Below are positions 10,531 through 21,052 of a DNA stretch of 64,000 bases, piece after piece. The notes under the pieces were generated by a model. The model did not search any database, was not told the DNA's origin, and worked only from the letters and a program-made list of their open reading frames with translations. The stretch covers positions 5,890,001 to 5,954,000 of the forward strand of contig NC_092310.1 in the NCBI RefSeq assembly GCF_036785885.1. Reading direction: 5' to 3'. Position 1 is the stretch's first letter, and every line of letters starts with the position of its first letter. The position numbers and the translations under genes were made by a program. The stretch is from Coffea arabica (lineage: Eukaryota; Streptophyta; Magnoliopsida; Gentianales; Rubiaceae).

Positions 10531-13500
10531 ATGCAAATTAAGGACTACGCCGTGCCACTGCCCCATATCTCATTGACGGATGAAAGGGGAGGGCCTCAAT
10601 CAAAGAGCTTGTCGCTACATGTGTATAAACCAGCTGTTGGGGCGCTCGCCGAATCTTTTATACCCCTTGAAGGATGCTTTCATCTCGAAGACTGGACTAG
10701 CAAGTGGACTAAGGAAGTGGTGGCACCGTCGACTTTCTCCACTACGTCAAGGGAAGAAGAAGTGGTCGTGCTAAACTCGTCTCTTCACAATGGAGATCCA
10801 GAAATAGCCAAATTCACTCTTCCGTTCGTGGGATTCAATGTTGACAAAGCTACATGGAAAACCCCTTCGTCATTCTTCGGCGAGGCGTGCTTTACCTCCC
10901 ATTACTGGGAGTGGATTGAGGACATGCTTGGAAGGCATAAAGACATACTCACACGCGCTGGCATATTTGAAGCCGTCTACGCGTCGAGATACTCCTACGA
11001 CCGCTGTGAAAATATCTTGCGAGTCTTATTCAAATATTGGTGTCCCTCGACGAACACACTCCATACGCCCGTTGGGGAGTTGTCCATCACACTTTGGGAC
11101 CTTTATCGACTTGGTGGCCTTTCGATCGATGGCGCGTTTTTTGATGAAGTTGTTCCTTCGGCGCGGGAGCTCCTTACTCGTGACAAAGAAGGGAAGCCAC
11201 TTCTCCCCGAGAGTTGCAGGCACCTCTTTTCTGCCTACTACCACCTTTGGACGAACGACCAAGGGTTATGGATGAAGGACTGGATTCGCTTCTGGTTCAA
11301 AGGAGAGACTAGGTATAGGACTCCTCCGAGCAGAGCGAATAGAAGGAAGACCACATCTAAACCAAAAATGACTTACAACCCTTCTGGAAGCGTGGAGCCT
11401 TACGACCTTGCTGATACGAAGGACTTCAACGTCCCTTTCGACACACTGGACATTCCAGGGTATTTAAGAAAGGAAACCTACATTGCGGCATTCATAGCGT
11501 GCTGGATTTGCAAGTTTCTTTTGCCAAGCAAAAAGGTCGATCGTATTCGCCCAAGTGTTTTTAAGGTTGCATGCTTAATGGCTACAGGGAAAAGATTTTG
11601 TCTTGCAATTCCCGTCCTTGCGAGCATATATCATGGGTTGAGGGAGATCGTCCACGCCCCTAACCTTGGAGAATGCGGGGTAGCTTTTCCAATCCATTAC
11701 GTCTATGCTTGGATTGGCCAATACTTTGACGTATACCACGAGAATAGTCAAGTGAGCAGCCACCACGCGCGCATGACGAGATTTAGCGGTGAGAAAATGG
11801 TAATATTTTATGGCCAATTGGAAGCTGAGGAAATTTTCAAAGAAGTGAATCCTTTGATGCTCCCTAAATTGTGCTGGACTGAGAATGAAGAAAAGGCGTT
11901 GATCGATGACGGATCCTTATCATCAAGACTCACGAGCTATTTCATTAGTCAACGCTCTTGCCATTTAACTCTACGTAAGGACAATACTTTTATTATTGAA
12001 AAATATAATCCTTGCAGGTTTAGCAGACAATTCGGCTTTTGTCAAGACATTCCCAACAACTTGAAAGAAATCACTCACACTTACACTTTGGGCGAGGCTA
12101 TTCAACTATGGGATTCTTCAGTTCGCACACAGACGCGGTCTCGGATGACTATACCCGCGCATAGGAAGCATCCATTGATCACAAAAGAGTATGACGCCTG
12201 GTGGTCGACTCGGTCAAATAGTGTCTCTTCAACTTCCTTTAAATTCACCGTTAAGATCCCTCAGCAATCATCGAAGAAGGGTAAGATTACCTCCGCTAAC
12301 GAGTCAGTGCATCATAATGGAGCTATAGAGATTGTAACGGGTCTTGCCTCATCCACCCTGCGGAAGAACAAAACTACTAGCAGTCCCTCGAAAAATATTG
12401 CTACAAGGAATAAGTCTTCCAAGGACTCTCGGCAGGCCATCAAAGAGGCGCAACCAGCGGTTCCAGCGAAGAAGACGCCGCCCAAAGATTCGAAATCCTT
12501 ATCGGCAACTCATACTGAAGAAGATATCGAAATTGAAACGGTGGACGATCGTGATTCTATCGAGGCTATAGAAAAGGAAGGAACTCAAGTTCAGGACATC
12601 GGATCTACCCAAGAAGGGGTCCATTCATTGGCGAGCGGTAGTAGTAGTCAAGATCGTCATTGGAACCGATCGAAGAAGAGGACATCTTCTGACTTGGAGG
12701 AGATTTCCTTTACACCACTGTCGGTTGAAGTGTCGCCACTTAAGGTAATCATCTCTCCATCTTTTTCCCTTTTTTGTAATAATTCTTTTTTTTTTTAACT
12801 TTTTCCTTTTCAGCCCCCGTTTCTTGAATTCCGTCAAGAAGGTGTTGGTAACAATTCATCACCCGAACTCGAAGCTGATGATATAATCTCAAACAACAAG
12901 AGTGACGAAGTAGCTATCAGTACTCCAAGACAACTTGCCCCCAGTGGAGGTACTTCGTCAATGCATAAGAAGGAGCTGACTAGTTCACACGAGATTCGAA
13001 AAAGGCCTAAGGTGGCATTGGTTTCAGAATTCCATGGTCAAAAGTTGATCCAGGCACATCGAAGAAAGTACTTGCAAAGCTTATGGATGGATTTCCGCGG
13101 ACAGATTCTTGACACTCCAATTGAGCAGATCTCTTCTTTAAAAGAGTGTGCAGAGGAAATCATTGCAGAAATCACAAGAACGGATCCCGCCAATGGTCTC
13201 CCTTTAAAAGACCACTTGATGGAATTGTTTGCCAAGGCGGAGGCTTATGATGTTCTAGCATCTTCATCGTGGAAAAGGATGAGCAAAGAAACACATGCAG
13301 AACTCCTTTCCAAAGCGACCGTCCAACTCGAGAAAGTTAAGGCAAAGGGAGAAGAGCTAACTTGTCATTTGCAACGTTTTGAAGAAGAGTTACAATCCAT
13401 TGAAGCCAGGAAGAAAGTTCTACAACAGGAACTCATCAGTTTGGAGAAGCAAAGCTTGGAAATCACGTCAACTATCGATCAAAAGCACGCGACTTCCAAA

Positions 13501-13656
13501 GAGATCCAAGCCGAAATAACCCAAGCGCATGATGAGCTATCTTCCATTGAAAACACTAGCATCTTGACTGATGATGCTGTGAAGGAACTTGAAGACATGA
13601 AGTCTGCACTTGAATCATATAAAGCAGCTGTAGTGGAATACAAATTTGATATTTAG
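10531..13656 (+). CDS. Plant mobile domain (PMD) protein, antisense gene inside the Tat-like element
   Basis: A spliced gene on the strand opposite to gag-pol: exons 10531-12744 and 12814-13656, separated by a 69-bp intron with AAG/GTAATC donor and a pyrimidine-rich TTTTCAG acceptor. Exon 1 ends in phase 0 and exon 2 stays open to TAG at 13654-13656, giving 1018 residues. The upstream in-frame GTG at 10495 is not a plausible start; the ATG at 10531 is used. Residues about 90-510 match the aminotransferase-like plant mobile domain: WEWIEDMLGRH, then GELSITLWDLYRLGGLSIDG, as in the MAIN/MAIL1 family (nuclear proteins linked to transposon silencing and genome stability). A charged Ser/Lys-rich linker follows, then a coiled coil (about 905-1015) rich in Glu/Lys/Leu heptads. 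Both exons are intact, which implies recent selection or a young copy. Function within the element is unknown. Confidence 0.82.
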
Positions 13657-14120
13657 ACTTTCCACCATGTTCTTCTTTTCCTTGAATCACTCATTTTTTT
13701 CCATGTAATGAATTTTTCCTTCTTAATCATAAAACGCTTTTAATTTCTTATCTCTTGTGTTTTTTTATTTATTTTTTAAGAGAAAAGAACTCAAATGGAG
13801 CCTTTTATTTTATTATTATTATTATTTTTTTTTTTGGAAATTTTTTTTTTTTTTTTTTGCAAGGGACAAAGATTTGATTTGGAATGGTGTAACTGAACTT
13901 AGAAGTTGCCTTCCAAGCTGCCTACGTATCCCAACAAGGGAATCAAGTCACACGTAGTTCCTGCCGTTCACATTTTAACCTCATGCGGGCCAGGAGTATC
14001 TATTTGTTTACCACCTTAGACTTGGTGAAGTGTTTCAGCAGTTTAATCACATACTACACTATTGGTAGTTGCCATCCACAGTTTTAGCTCATGCGGGCCA
14101 GGAGCCTTGCGCGGTTCCGA
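13657..14120. other. Tail-to-tail region between antisense gene and pol
   Basis: The antisense gene and pol end facing each other across 464 bp. It contains T-rich sequence, a hairpin (13922-13957) and two copies of CTCATGCGGGCCAGGAG about 110 bp apart (about 13980-13995 and 14089-14104). It should supply 3' ends for transcripts of both strands. Confidence 0.6.
13922..13957. repeat. Hairpin CTACGT...ACGTAG downstream of pol
   Basis: Outer arms CTACGT and ACGTAG, inner arms TCCC and GGGA, with an unpaired bulge between GGGA and the outer 3' arm. It could fold on RNA of either strand. I recall similar GGATACGTAGGCA-type blocks in plant gypsy elements but cannot verify that here. Confidence 0.5.
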
Positions 14121-17100
14121 TTACGCATAGTATCTTTTTAGGTACTTGCCATTGATGGGGCCAACCCTTAACCCGTCTTCAGCAACCAACTTGTATGAGC
14201 CATTTGTATACACTTCTCGAACAACATAGGGCCCATCCCACTTAGAAATAAACTTTCTTTGACCGCCATGAGTGAGAATGATCGGTCTCCGAACGGCGAG
14301 TACTAAATCCCCAATCTGGAAAGAGCGTGGCCGGACATGTTTATTAAATGCTTTTGAAAGGCGGGTTTGATAACACTCAATCCGTTGCTGGGTTTCCAAT
14401 CTCTTTTCGTCGAGTGCTTCTAACTCCTCAAGGCGAAGACGGACATTATCTTCTCCACTGAGCCCTTCTTGAATCGCAATTCTTAGCGAAGGTATTTGAC
14501 ACTCAAGTGGAAGAACAGCTTCAACACCATAAACAAGTGCGTATGGGGTCGCTTGTGTGGGAGTTCGAAAAGTAGTTCGGTATGTCCAAAGTGCTTCTCC
14601 AATTCGAAGATGCCAATCCCTTCTCGATTTATTCACGACTTTCTTCAACAGACTACATAAGGTCTTGTTGAATGCTTCAGCGAGTCCATTTGCAGCAGCG
14701 TAGTACATGGACGAATTGTATTGTTTGAAATGAAACTTCTCGCAAAGTTTGTCCATTGCTACATTGCAAAAAGGCTTACCATTATCGGTAATGATATAAC
14801 GTGGGACTCCATACCGATAAATGATGTGCAAGCGAATGAAATCCACTACATTCTCCTTTTTGACCTCTCTTAGGGGAACCGCTTCAGCCCACTTTGAAAA
14901 GTAATCTGTAGCCGCCAAAATAAAAACATGTCCGCCAGAAGATTTCGGAAGTGGTCCAACTATATCCAAACCCCAAGCATCGAACGGCCAAGAAGCCACA
15001 GTTGGGTGCAATGGTTCAGGGGGCTGATGGATGAAATTGCCATGAAATTGACATGCTTGACATCTTCTAGCAAAGTCAATGCAATCCTTTACCATTGTTG
15101 GCCAGTAGTATCCCATTCGTTTAATACGAAAGTGTAATTTCGGGCCATACTGGTGAGCACCGCATATCCCAGAGTGAGCCTCCTCCATTGCTTGCATGGC
15201 CTCATCTTCTCCAAGACATCGTAGAAACACCCCATCGAATGACCTTCGGTAAAGCGTCCCTTTGTAGTAAATGAAACGTGGTGCTCGACGACGTATATCA
15301 ACCCTTTTCTTAGGATCTTCTGGCAGCTTCCCATGATTAAGGTAATCAATGATGAGGTGACGCCAATCTTCCTTTTCGATCTCATGGACAAAAATATGAT
15401 AAGTATTTTCTTTTTCACTATCATTACCTTCATCAAACATTGGAGGTATGACCCAATTTTGACATATTGAAATCTGATTTCGATGAGAAGGTAGAGTGAT
15501 CATGGACGCCATCCTTGCCAAAGAATCAGCTTGTTGGTTGAAATTTCTAGGGATATGTTCTATAGTGACATTACCTAAATATCCCATGAGTTGCCTTGCA
15601 TACTTGTAATATGGGATCAATTCAGGTTTCTTGACATCATAAACACCAAGGAGTTGATTTACCACCAATTTTGAATCACCGTAGACTCTAAGATGCAACT
15701 GCTTCATGTCTACAGCCGTTTCAAGACCGAGAATCAACGCCTGATATTCAGCCACATTGTTGGAACACCGGCGTGTTAAAGTGAAAGAGTATGGCAATAT
15801 GTCTGCTTCAGGAGTATAAAAGACAACTCCCGCACCAGCTCCATCATGGTGGGCAGCTCCATCGAAATACATTGACCACGGCAATTCGACCATAAACACT
15901 TCTTCATCGGGAAGTTCATCAGTCAAATCCCACTCGGCAGGTAGGGGATGATCGGCTAAAAAGTCTGCCAATATTTGTCCTTTGACAGCCTTTGCAGGTA
16001 CGTAAATAATTTCAAATTGCTGAAATTGGAGGTACCATCTCGCGAGCCGATCAGACAGTACAGGTTTTGCCATCACATATTTAATGGGATTAGACTTAGA
16101 TATGAGTCGAATAGTGTGTGCTTGAAAATAATGTTTTAATTTCTGAATGACAAATATAAGTGCCAAGCACAACTTCTCGATGGGTGAGTAATTCAACTCA
16201 TTAGGTGTCATCATCCGACTCAAGTAATACAGCACATGCTCCTTCCCTTCATCATTTTCTTGAGCAAGTAAGGCCCCAACCGACCGTTCTTGAGCGGAAA
16301 TATAAAGAATCAATGGTTTTCCTGGGATGGGTGCAGTCAAAACTGGAGGACTCATGAGATACGTTTTGATGCTTGTAAAGGCATTCCTACACGATTCATC
16401 CCACTCGAAGGGCACCCCTTTCTTCATCAGTCGACTGAAGGGTTGGCATCGCCCGGCCAAATTAGAGATAAACCTCCGGATATATGCCAACTTCCCTTGA
16501 AGGCTCTTCAATTCATGAATATTTCGCGGTTCAGGCATGTTCACGATGGCATCGATTTTAGATCGATCGACCTCTATTCCCCGTTGATGAACGATGAAAC
16601 CGAGAAATTTGCCAGAAGTGACTCCGAATGCGCATTTCAAAGGATTCATCTTCAGTTGGTATCTTCGAAGGCGTTGAAAAACTCTTCGAAGATCTTGAAT
16701 ATGATCCTCTCGCTTCTTTGATTTCACCACAAGGTCGTCGACGTAGCACTCCACATTCTTATGGAGCATATCATCAAAAATTCTTTGCATTGCCCTTTGA
16801 TATGTCGCTCCAGCGTTCTTCAAGCCAAACGGCATCACTTTATAGCAATAAATTCCCTTGGGGGTGCGGAAGGCAGTGAGCTCCTCATCCTCGGGCGCCA
16901 TACGTATTTGATTGTAGTCAGACGATCCATCGAGAAAAGATAGCGCTTCGTGCCCGGTCGTAGCATCTACCGTCAATTCCGTGATGGGGAGCGGAAAATC
17001 ATCTTTGGGACAAGCCTCATTTAAGTCTCGAAAATCAACACAAATTCGGATTTGCCCATTCTTCTTCCTCACAGGAACAATGCTTGAAATCCATGTTGGA

Positions 17101-17528
17101 TATTTTACTTCTCGTATGAATCCGGCTTCAATCAATCGATTTATCTCATTTTCTATCAGAGGAATCAATTCGGGCCGAAAGCGCCTTTGCGTTTGCTTAA
17201 CAGGTTTTGTTCCTCGCTTGACGGACAAATTATGAACGGCGACCCTTGGATCCAAACCAGGCATTTCTGAGTAATTCCAGGCAAAGACGTCCCTGAACTC
17301 GAGCAGCAAATCAACATACTCTTTTTCTTCTTCAGGAGTCATACAAGAGCTTATGTAAATTGGGCGGGGGTCGTCGCTTGTGCCAAGGTTAATCTCTTTT
17401 AGCTCATCGACCGTATTTTTTACTCCTTGTTCAAGTTCAGCGGGAGCGTCATCTGCATCTTCTTCTTCTTCTTCAAGGTCACTGATTGTAATATGGTGAC
17501 AGGAAGCCGTACTTTCTTGACCCTGTTC
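14121..17528 (-). CDS. Pol: reverse transcriptase, two RNase H domains, integrase
   Basis: Frame open from the codon after the TAA at 17529-17531 down to TAA at 14121; the first ATG is at 17342 but 62 residues upstream already fit the family (NLGTSDDPRPIYIS just before the ATG). Numbering from that Met: RT about 60-240 with catalytic CYVDD; a connection/RNase H-like domain about 330-430; a second, archaeal-type RNase H about 490-615 starting YFDGAAHHDGAGAG and ending NQQADSLARMAS; zinc-binding integrase N-terminus about 705-750 (HSGICGAHQ...CQAC); integrase core with WGLDIVG, ITDNGKPF and NGLAEAFN supplying Asp, Asp, Glu; a C-terminal DNA-binding region (GDLVLAVRR). All catalytic motifs are present. 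How it is translated past the stop is unclear. Confidence 0.92.
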   Translation of the reverse strand, partial: EQGQESTASCHHITISDLEEEEEDADDAPAELEQGVKNTVDELKEINLGTSDDPRPIYISSCMTPEEEKEYVDLLLEFRDVFAWNYSEMPGLDPRVAVHNLSVKRGTKPVKQTQRRFRPELIPLIENEINRLIEAGFIREVKYPTWISSIVPVRKKNGQIRICVDFRDLNEACPKDDFPLPITELTVDATTGHEALSFLDGSSDYNQIRMAPEDEELTAFRTPKGIYCYKVMPFGLKNAGATYQRAMQRIFDDMLHKNVECYVDDLVVKSKKREDHIQDLRRVFQRLRRYQLKMNPLKCAFGVTSGKFLGFIVHQRGIEVDRSKIDAIVNMPEPRNIHELKSLQGKLAYIRRFISNLAGRCQPFSRLMKKGVPFEWDESCRNAFTSIKTYLMSPPVLTAPIPGKPLILYISAQERSVGALLAQENDEGKEHVLYYLSRMMTPNELNYSPIEKLCLALIFVIQKLKHYFQAHTIRLISKSNPIKYVMAKPVLSDRLARWYLQFQQFEIIYVPAKAVKGQILADFLADHPLPAEWDLTDELPDEEVFMVELPWSMYFDGAAHHDGAGAGVVFYTPEADILPYSFTLTRRCSNNVAEYQALILGLETAVDMKQLHLRVYGDSKLVVNQLLGVYDVKKPELIPYYKYARQLMGYLGNVTIEHIPRNFNQQADSLARMASMITLPSHRNQISICQNWVIPPMFDEGNDSEKENTYHIFVHEIEKEDWRHLIIDYLNHGKLPEDPKKRVDIRRRAPRFIYYKGTLYRRSFDGVFLRCLGEDEAMQAMEEAHSGICGAHQYGPKLHFRIKRMGYYWPTMVKDCIDFARRCQACQFHGNFIHQPPEPLHPTVASWPFDAWGLDIVGPLPKSSGGHVFILAATDYFSKWAEAVPLREVKKENVVDFIRLHIIYRYGVPRYIITDNGKPFCNVAMDKLCEKFHFKQYNSSMYYAAANGLAEAFNKTLCSLLKKVVNKSRRDWHLRIGEALWTYRTTFRTPTQATPYALVYGVEAVLPLECQIPSLRIAIQEGLSGEDNVRLRLEELEALDEKRLETQQRIECYQTRLSKAFNKHVRPRSFQIGDLVLAVRRPIILTHGGQRKFISKWDGPYVVREVYTNGSYKLVAEDGLRVGPINGKYLKRYYA

Positions 17529-19349
17529 TTAAAAAATAGTTTCAATTCTTACATTGAATAAGTCTCCATAGTGCATGAAGAAATTGGAGACTCGCTTTCT
17601 TGGTCTGTTCTTCTTTATTGGAGTAAGACTTTCTTCCCTGGCAACTTGGTACTCTTGTTTCTTACTGCCTAATCTCTCATAGACGGGCGACTTCAGGTTT
17701 TTCGACTGCGGGCCAAGTCTGTCAAACACAGAAGTACGTTTTGACTTATTTCCCAATCGATCGAACACAGATCTCTTTCGGCTTGTGACCTCCATTTCTT
17801 CGTTCACATAGTTACAACTCGCTCTTTTGATCATTATACGAACAGGAGAGGGCGGTTGATAACCAAGACCCATCGACGAACTTTCAACATTATAACCCTT
17901 TTCTTTCAGCATTTTCTGCGTAGGTGTCAATCCGTGAGTCCTCTCGCCAGTCACTTCAGGAGGGAGTTTGCCCAATGTATTTTTCTCATTTGGGTTATAA
18001 CCCGCCTTAGCAAGAAGTCTATAGGCGTTTGGATCAAAACTTTCTTGAGTCCGATTAGTTGGTAGCGAGTAATGTTCCACTGCCGGTTCTTCTTTGGGAC
18101 GAACAAACCCTTGCAAGCTCACCTCCTCAATTTTAACAGGCTCTATCTTGGTGAGCGGAACATTCAATGTGTCATTTCTGATAAAAGAAGACTGACCTTC
18201 TTCTCTCTTTGACCTTGGAGTATACCGCAAGATGGGTACTTTGGAATCTTGACTTTCTTCCCTTACCGATTCCTTTCTTTTTGCTTCTTTGTGAAGATAA
18301 AATTTGGCATCGGCAAAGTGAGTTTCGGCTTCCGTGAAAGGTTTGTCATCGGCAGTAACTTTCTTAACAATACCGTCTCGACAATATTTGAAACATTGAT
18401 GTAGAGTAGACGGTATAATTTCATTCTCGTGAATCCAGGGTCTTCCCAAGAGCATGTTATAAGAGGTTTTGGCTTCGATGATATGAAATAACGCACTTGA
18501 AGACAGCTCACCAATGAGCAATTCAAGCCTTATGAGGCCAATTGCTCTTTGCCCCCCTTGGTTAAATCGTTGAATCATGAGGCGGCTCTGGGAGAGTTCA
18601 TCGCTTGAGATCCCTAACTCTTTCATAGCACGCACGGACATGATATTGACAGCAGATCCCCCATCAATGAGTATCCGATTCATCTTCTGCTCTCGGACAT
18701 ACGCACTAACAAACAAAGGTCGATTGTGGGTTTTGAACTCAACAGTTAAATCATCATCATCAAAAACGATGGTCGTTGCACAATCCACTGGTGGTTTCTC
18801 ATCGATTTTGAGTTTTTTCTCAAATTCCACGCCAATTTGTGTGATTTGAGAATTTTCAGCTTTGACGACATTACAAGAGATGGAGTTATCAGCATCGTCA
18901 CTTAAATACCCCTTGGGTATAAATTCTCTCAGTGTCACAGGCTGTCGAACCTCTTGAAGGAGATGAAAATCTGAAGGAACTGGTTTTGTGGCCACTCCCT
19001 TTTGTCTCTTTGTTGCATTTCGTCGTTTTATTGTCACTCCAAGCTTTGTTGAACGAATGCTTTTCGAAAAGATGTACTCCTTTATTTTTGACTTGCAAGT
19101 ACTCTTCCGAGTGACTAAAGTCCATCCTTCATTGTCATCTTCAATAACATCTTTAATTGAGGATTTTTCAAACTCCTTAGACAAAGCGCTGTTTGTTGTG
19201 GATAAAACTTCTATCGGACAACACACAGATCCAAACATTATTGTTGTTTGGTTTGCCGATGCTTTATCCTCCTCAAGAAGAATTTTTCCTTGGCGGGCTA
19301 ATTCCATAATTTTGTCCTTAAAGACAGCACTTAGTGAGAGAGTGACCAA
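17529..19349 (-). CDS. Protease-containing region of the polyprotein
   Basis: Open frame of about 600 residues between gag and pol. It contains an aspartic-protease signature [11 protein letters not shown] and a later [10 protein letters not shown], the pair expected for retropepsins of this lineage; the Asp-Gly-Gly instead of Asp-Thr/Ser-Gly is common in Tat-type elements. A Gly-rich G-patch-like stretch ([11 protein letters not shown]) follows. Family homology ([15 protein letters not shown]) starts in this frame right where the gag frame ends, so gag and protease overlap in a +1 relation near 19318-19334. The upstream end of the frame (19349) is therefore not a real start. It ends with a single TAA in frame with pol. 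Confidence 0.82.
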   Translation of the reverse strand: MVTLSLSAVFKDKIMELARQGKILLEEDKASANQTTIMFGSVCCPIEVLSTTNSALSKEFEKSSIKDVIEDDNEGWTLVTRKSTCKSKIKEYIFSKSIRSTKLGVTIKRRNATKRQKGVATKPVPSDFHLLQEVRQPVTLREFIPKGYLSDDADNSISCNVVKAENSQITQIGVEFEKKLKIDEKPPVDCATTIVFDDDDLTVEFKTHNRPLFVSAYVREQKMNRILIDGGSAVNIMSVRAMKELGISSDELSQSRLMIQRFNQGGQRAIGLIRLELLIGELSSSALFHIIEAKTSYNMLLGRPWIHENEIIPSTLHQCFKYCRDGIVKKVTADDKPFTEAETHFADAKFYLHKEAKRKESVREESQDSKVPILRYTPRSKREEGQSSFIRNDTLNVPLTKIEPVKIEEVSLQGFVRPKEEPAVEHYSLPTNRTQESFDPNAYRLLAKAGYNPNEKNTLGKLPPEVTGERTHGLTPTQKMLKEKGYNVESSSMGLGYQPPSPVRIMIKRASCNYVNEEMEVTSRKRSVFDRLGNKSKRTSVFDRLGPQSKNLKSPVYERLGSKKQEYQVAREESLTPIKKNRPRKRVSNFFMHYGDLFNVRIETIF

Positions 19350-20976
19350 TCAAGCGGTGATAACAGCAATAATTCGAATCATTGACTTGACCAACTTCCT
19401 CTGGGCGTTTCATGTCGGGAAGTTCAAGAAGTTTCTCCTTGAAAAGATCATCAAACATTCCTTGTAAATCGGATTCGAGGAATGGGTATTCCTTTTCTTG
19501 CATTTCTTTTAGAGTAGGTCTTCTCACCGACCTATTTTGAGGAGAGTCTACTCTTTCGGTGACTTTTCGACTCACCTTGGTAGCAATCTTCATGGGAGCT
19601 GTGTTTATTGCCATGGACTCCTTATTATTGAATCTTGAAGGAGGCTTGCCCCCTTTTCTATTTTCTTGTCTTTCATTGTTTTGCCAAGGTGGCTGTACTC
19701 GCGAAATTTGAATAGGAAGCCCATCAGTTGCATTGGCCGTGATGCTTAACTCCATGTCATGAGCACGAGTAGCTAATTCTTCAAATGTGTTTGGGCGTAT
19801 ACCCTGCAAAATGTAACTTAGGCTCCAATGCATTCCTCGAATGCACATTTCTATGGCAGAGGGTTCAGACAGCCTGTCCTTGCAGTTGAGACTCAGACTT
19901 CTCCACCTATCAATGTAGTTGACCACAGGTTCATCCTTCCATTGACGAGTGTTAGTCAACTCCAGCATACTGACTGTTCTCCTAGTGCTGTAGAAGCGAT
20001 TCAAGAACTCTTGTTCCAACTGTTCCCAACTGTCGATGGACCCCGGAGTGAGATCAGTGTACCAATCAAACGCGTTGCCCTTCAAGGATCGGACGAACTG
20101 TTTGACTAGCAGGTCACCATAGGTTCCAGCGTTATTGCAGGTTTCGACAAAATGGGCCACATGTTGTTTTGGACTGCCTTTCCCATCGAACTGTTGAAAC
20201 TTAGGCGGTTGATATCCCGCAGGCATTGCTAGATTGTCAATTCTAGCAGTGTAAGGTTTGGAGTAGGTAAAACTTGATTTTGAACTACCCCCATTTTTGT
20301 CCTTGATCACGCCTTCAACAAGTTCCTTCAACTGTTCTACGGGGATAGTTCCCTCGGCGGTCACGTGTACTTCCTTCACCTTGTCTTTACCTTTAGATGA
20401 GAGATTTTGACGCTCTTGGTTCTCCTTAGAATTCATATGGCTTCCCTCAGGAGCGTGGTCCTTTTGGGTGAGCAGTTGAGCGATAAGAGCATCTTGGTCC
20501 TTGATGTGTTTCATCATGGTTTCCATCATCTTGGACATGTTCGAAACTTGTTCTTCGAGACTCAAAGTATTCGTTATCATGGCAGGCATTGCAGCAGAAG
20601 AAGCAGCAGAATCTTCAATACAAAATCTTGAATGAAGAGTTTCATGTGAAGAGGCTGATCCAGTGCTTGATGAATCATCGTCATGCTTATAAAATTTGGG
20701 TTCGGATCCAATTTCGAGCATGGCAAGAGCCTTCTCAATCGAGGTGAAAACGTCTTGGACCCCCATCGTGGAGGAATAGCTCATTTGTGATGTTGGCCCG
20801 AAGACGGGAGTTGGCGCTGAGGGTTCCATGCTACTTTGGGTGGAGGCCCTCGTCATGCTCCTTGTCACAGGACCAACAGCACGGGTATTGGTAGCGACAT
20901 GTGCAGCTTCCTGAACAGGCTTAGCATCAATAGCCTTGGAACGTGCAATCATGATTTTGTCGCTCTTTGGTGCCAT
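19318..20976 (-). CDS. Gag
   Basis: Structural capsid-nucleocapsid protein of 552 residues, starting at the first ATG after the primer binding site (77-bp leader). N-terminal region is Ser/Thr-rich with a coiled coil ([21 protein letters not shown]). The central Ty3/gypsy gag domain includes [20 protein letters not shown] and [14 protein letters not shown]. The C-terminus has a His/Cys motif [13 protein letters not shown] rather than a classical CCHC knuckle. It stops at CTT TAA (19318-19323); the downstream protease is in the +1 frame. Confidence 0.9.
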   Translation of the reverse strand: MAPKSDKIMIARSKAIDAKPVQEAAHVATNTRAVGPVTRSMTRASTQSSMEPSAPTPVFGPTSQMSYSSTMGVQDVFTSIEKALAMLEIGSEPKFYKHDDDSSSTGSASSHETLHSRFCIEDSAASSAAMPAMITNTLSLEEQVSNMSKMMETMMKHIKDQDALIAQLLTQKDHAPEGSHMNSKENQERQNLSSKGKDKVKEVHVTAEGTIPVEQLKELVEGVIKDKNGGSSKSSFTYSKPYTARIDNLAMPAGYQPPKFQQFDGKGSPKQHVAHFVETCNNAGTYGDLLVKQFVRSLKGNAFDWYTDLTPGSIDSWEQLEQEFLNRFYSTRRTVSMLELTNTRQWKDEPVVNYIDRWRSLSLNCKDRLSEPSAIEMCIRGMHWSLSYILQGIRPNTFEELATRAHDMELSITANATDGLPIQISRVQPPWQNNERQENRKGGKPPSRFNNKESMAINTAPMKIATKVSRKVTERVDSPQNRSVRRPTLKEMQEKEYPFLESDLQGMFDDLFKEKLLELPDMKRPEEVGQVNDSNYCCYHRLIGHSLTKCCL

Positions 20977-21028
20977 TGGTGATATACGTAGTCGAATTTT
21001 CGAGGAGGAGAGATGGAAGGCAGAGATG

Positions 21029-21046
21029 GTCCCACCGGGCGTGCCA
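21029..21046 (-). other. Primer binding site of the Tat-like element
   Basis: On the minus strand, six bases past the 5' LTR end, the sequence reads TGGCACGCCCGGTGGGAC. Its complement ends in CCA, as a tRNA 3' end must. I cannot say with confidence which tRNA it matches. Confidence 0.65.
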
Positions 21047-21052
21047 AAAATT

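Noticed and set aside
11026..11817. Minus-strand frames opposite the plant-mobile-domain gene
   Set aside because: Shadows of the plus-strand coding sequence without family similarity.
17529..17560. 30-nt intron (GTAAGA...AACAG) removing the pro/pol stop
   Set aside because: Shorter than any established plant intron; kept only as a curiosity in the findings.
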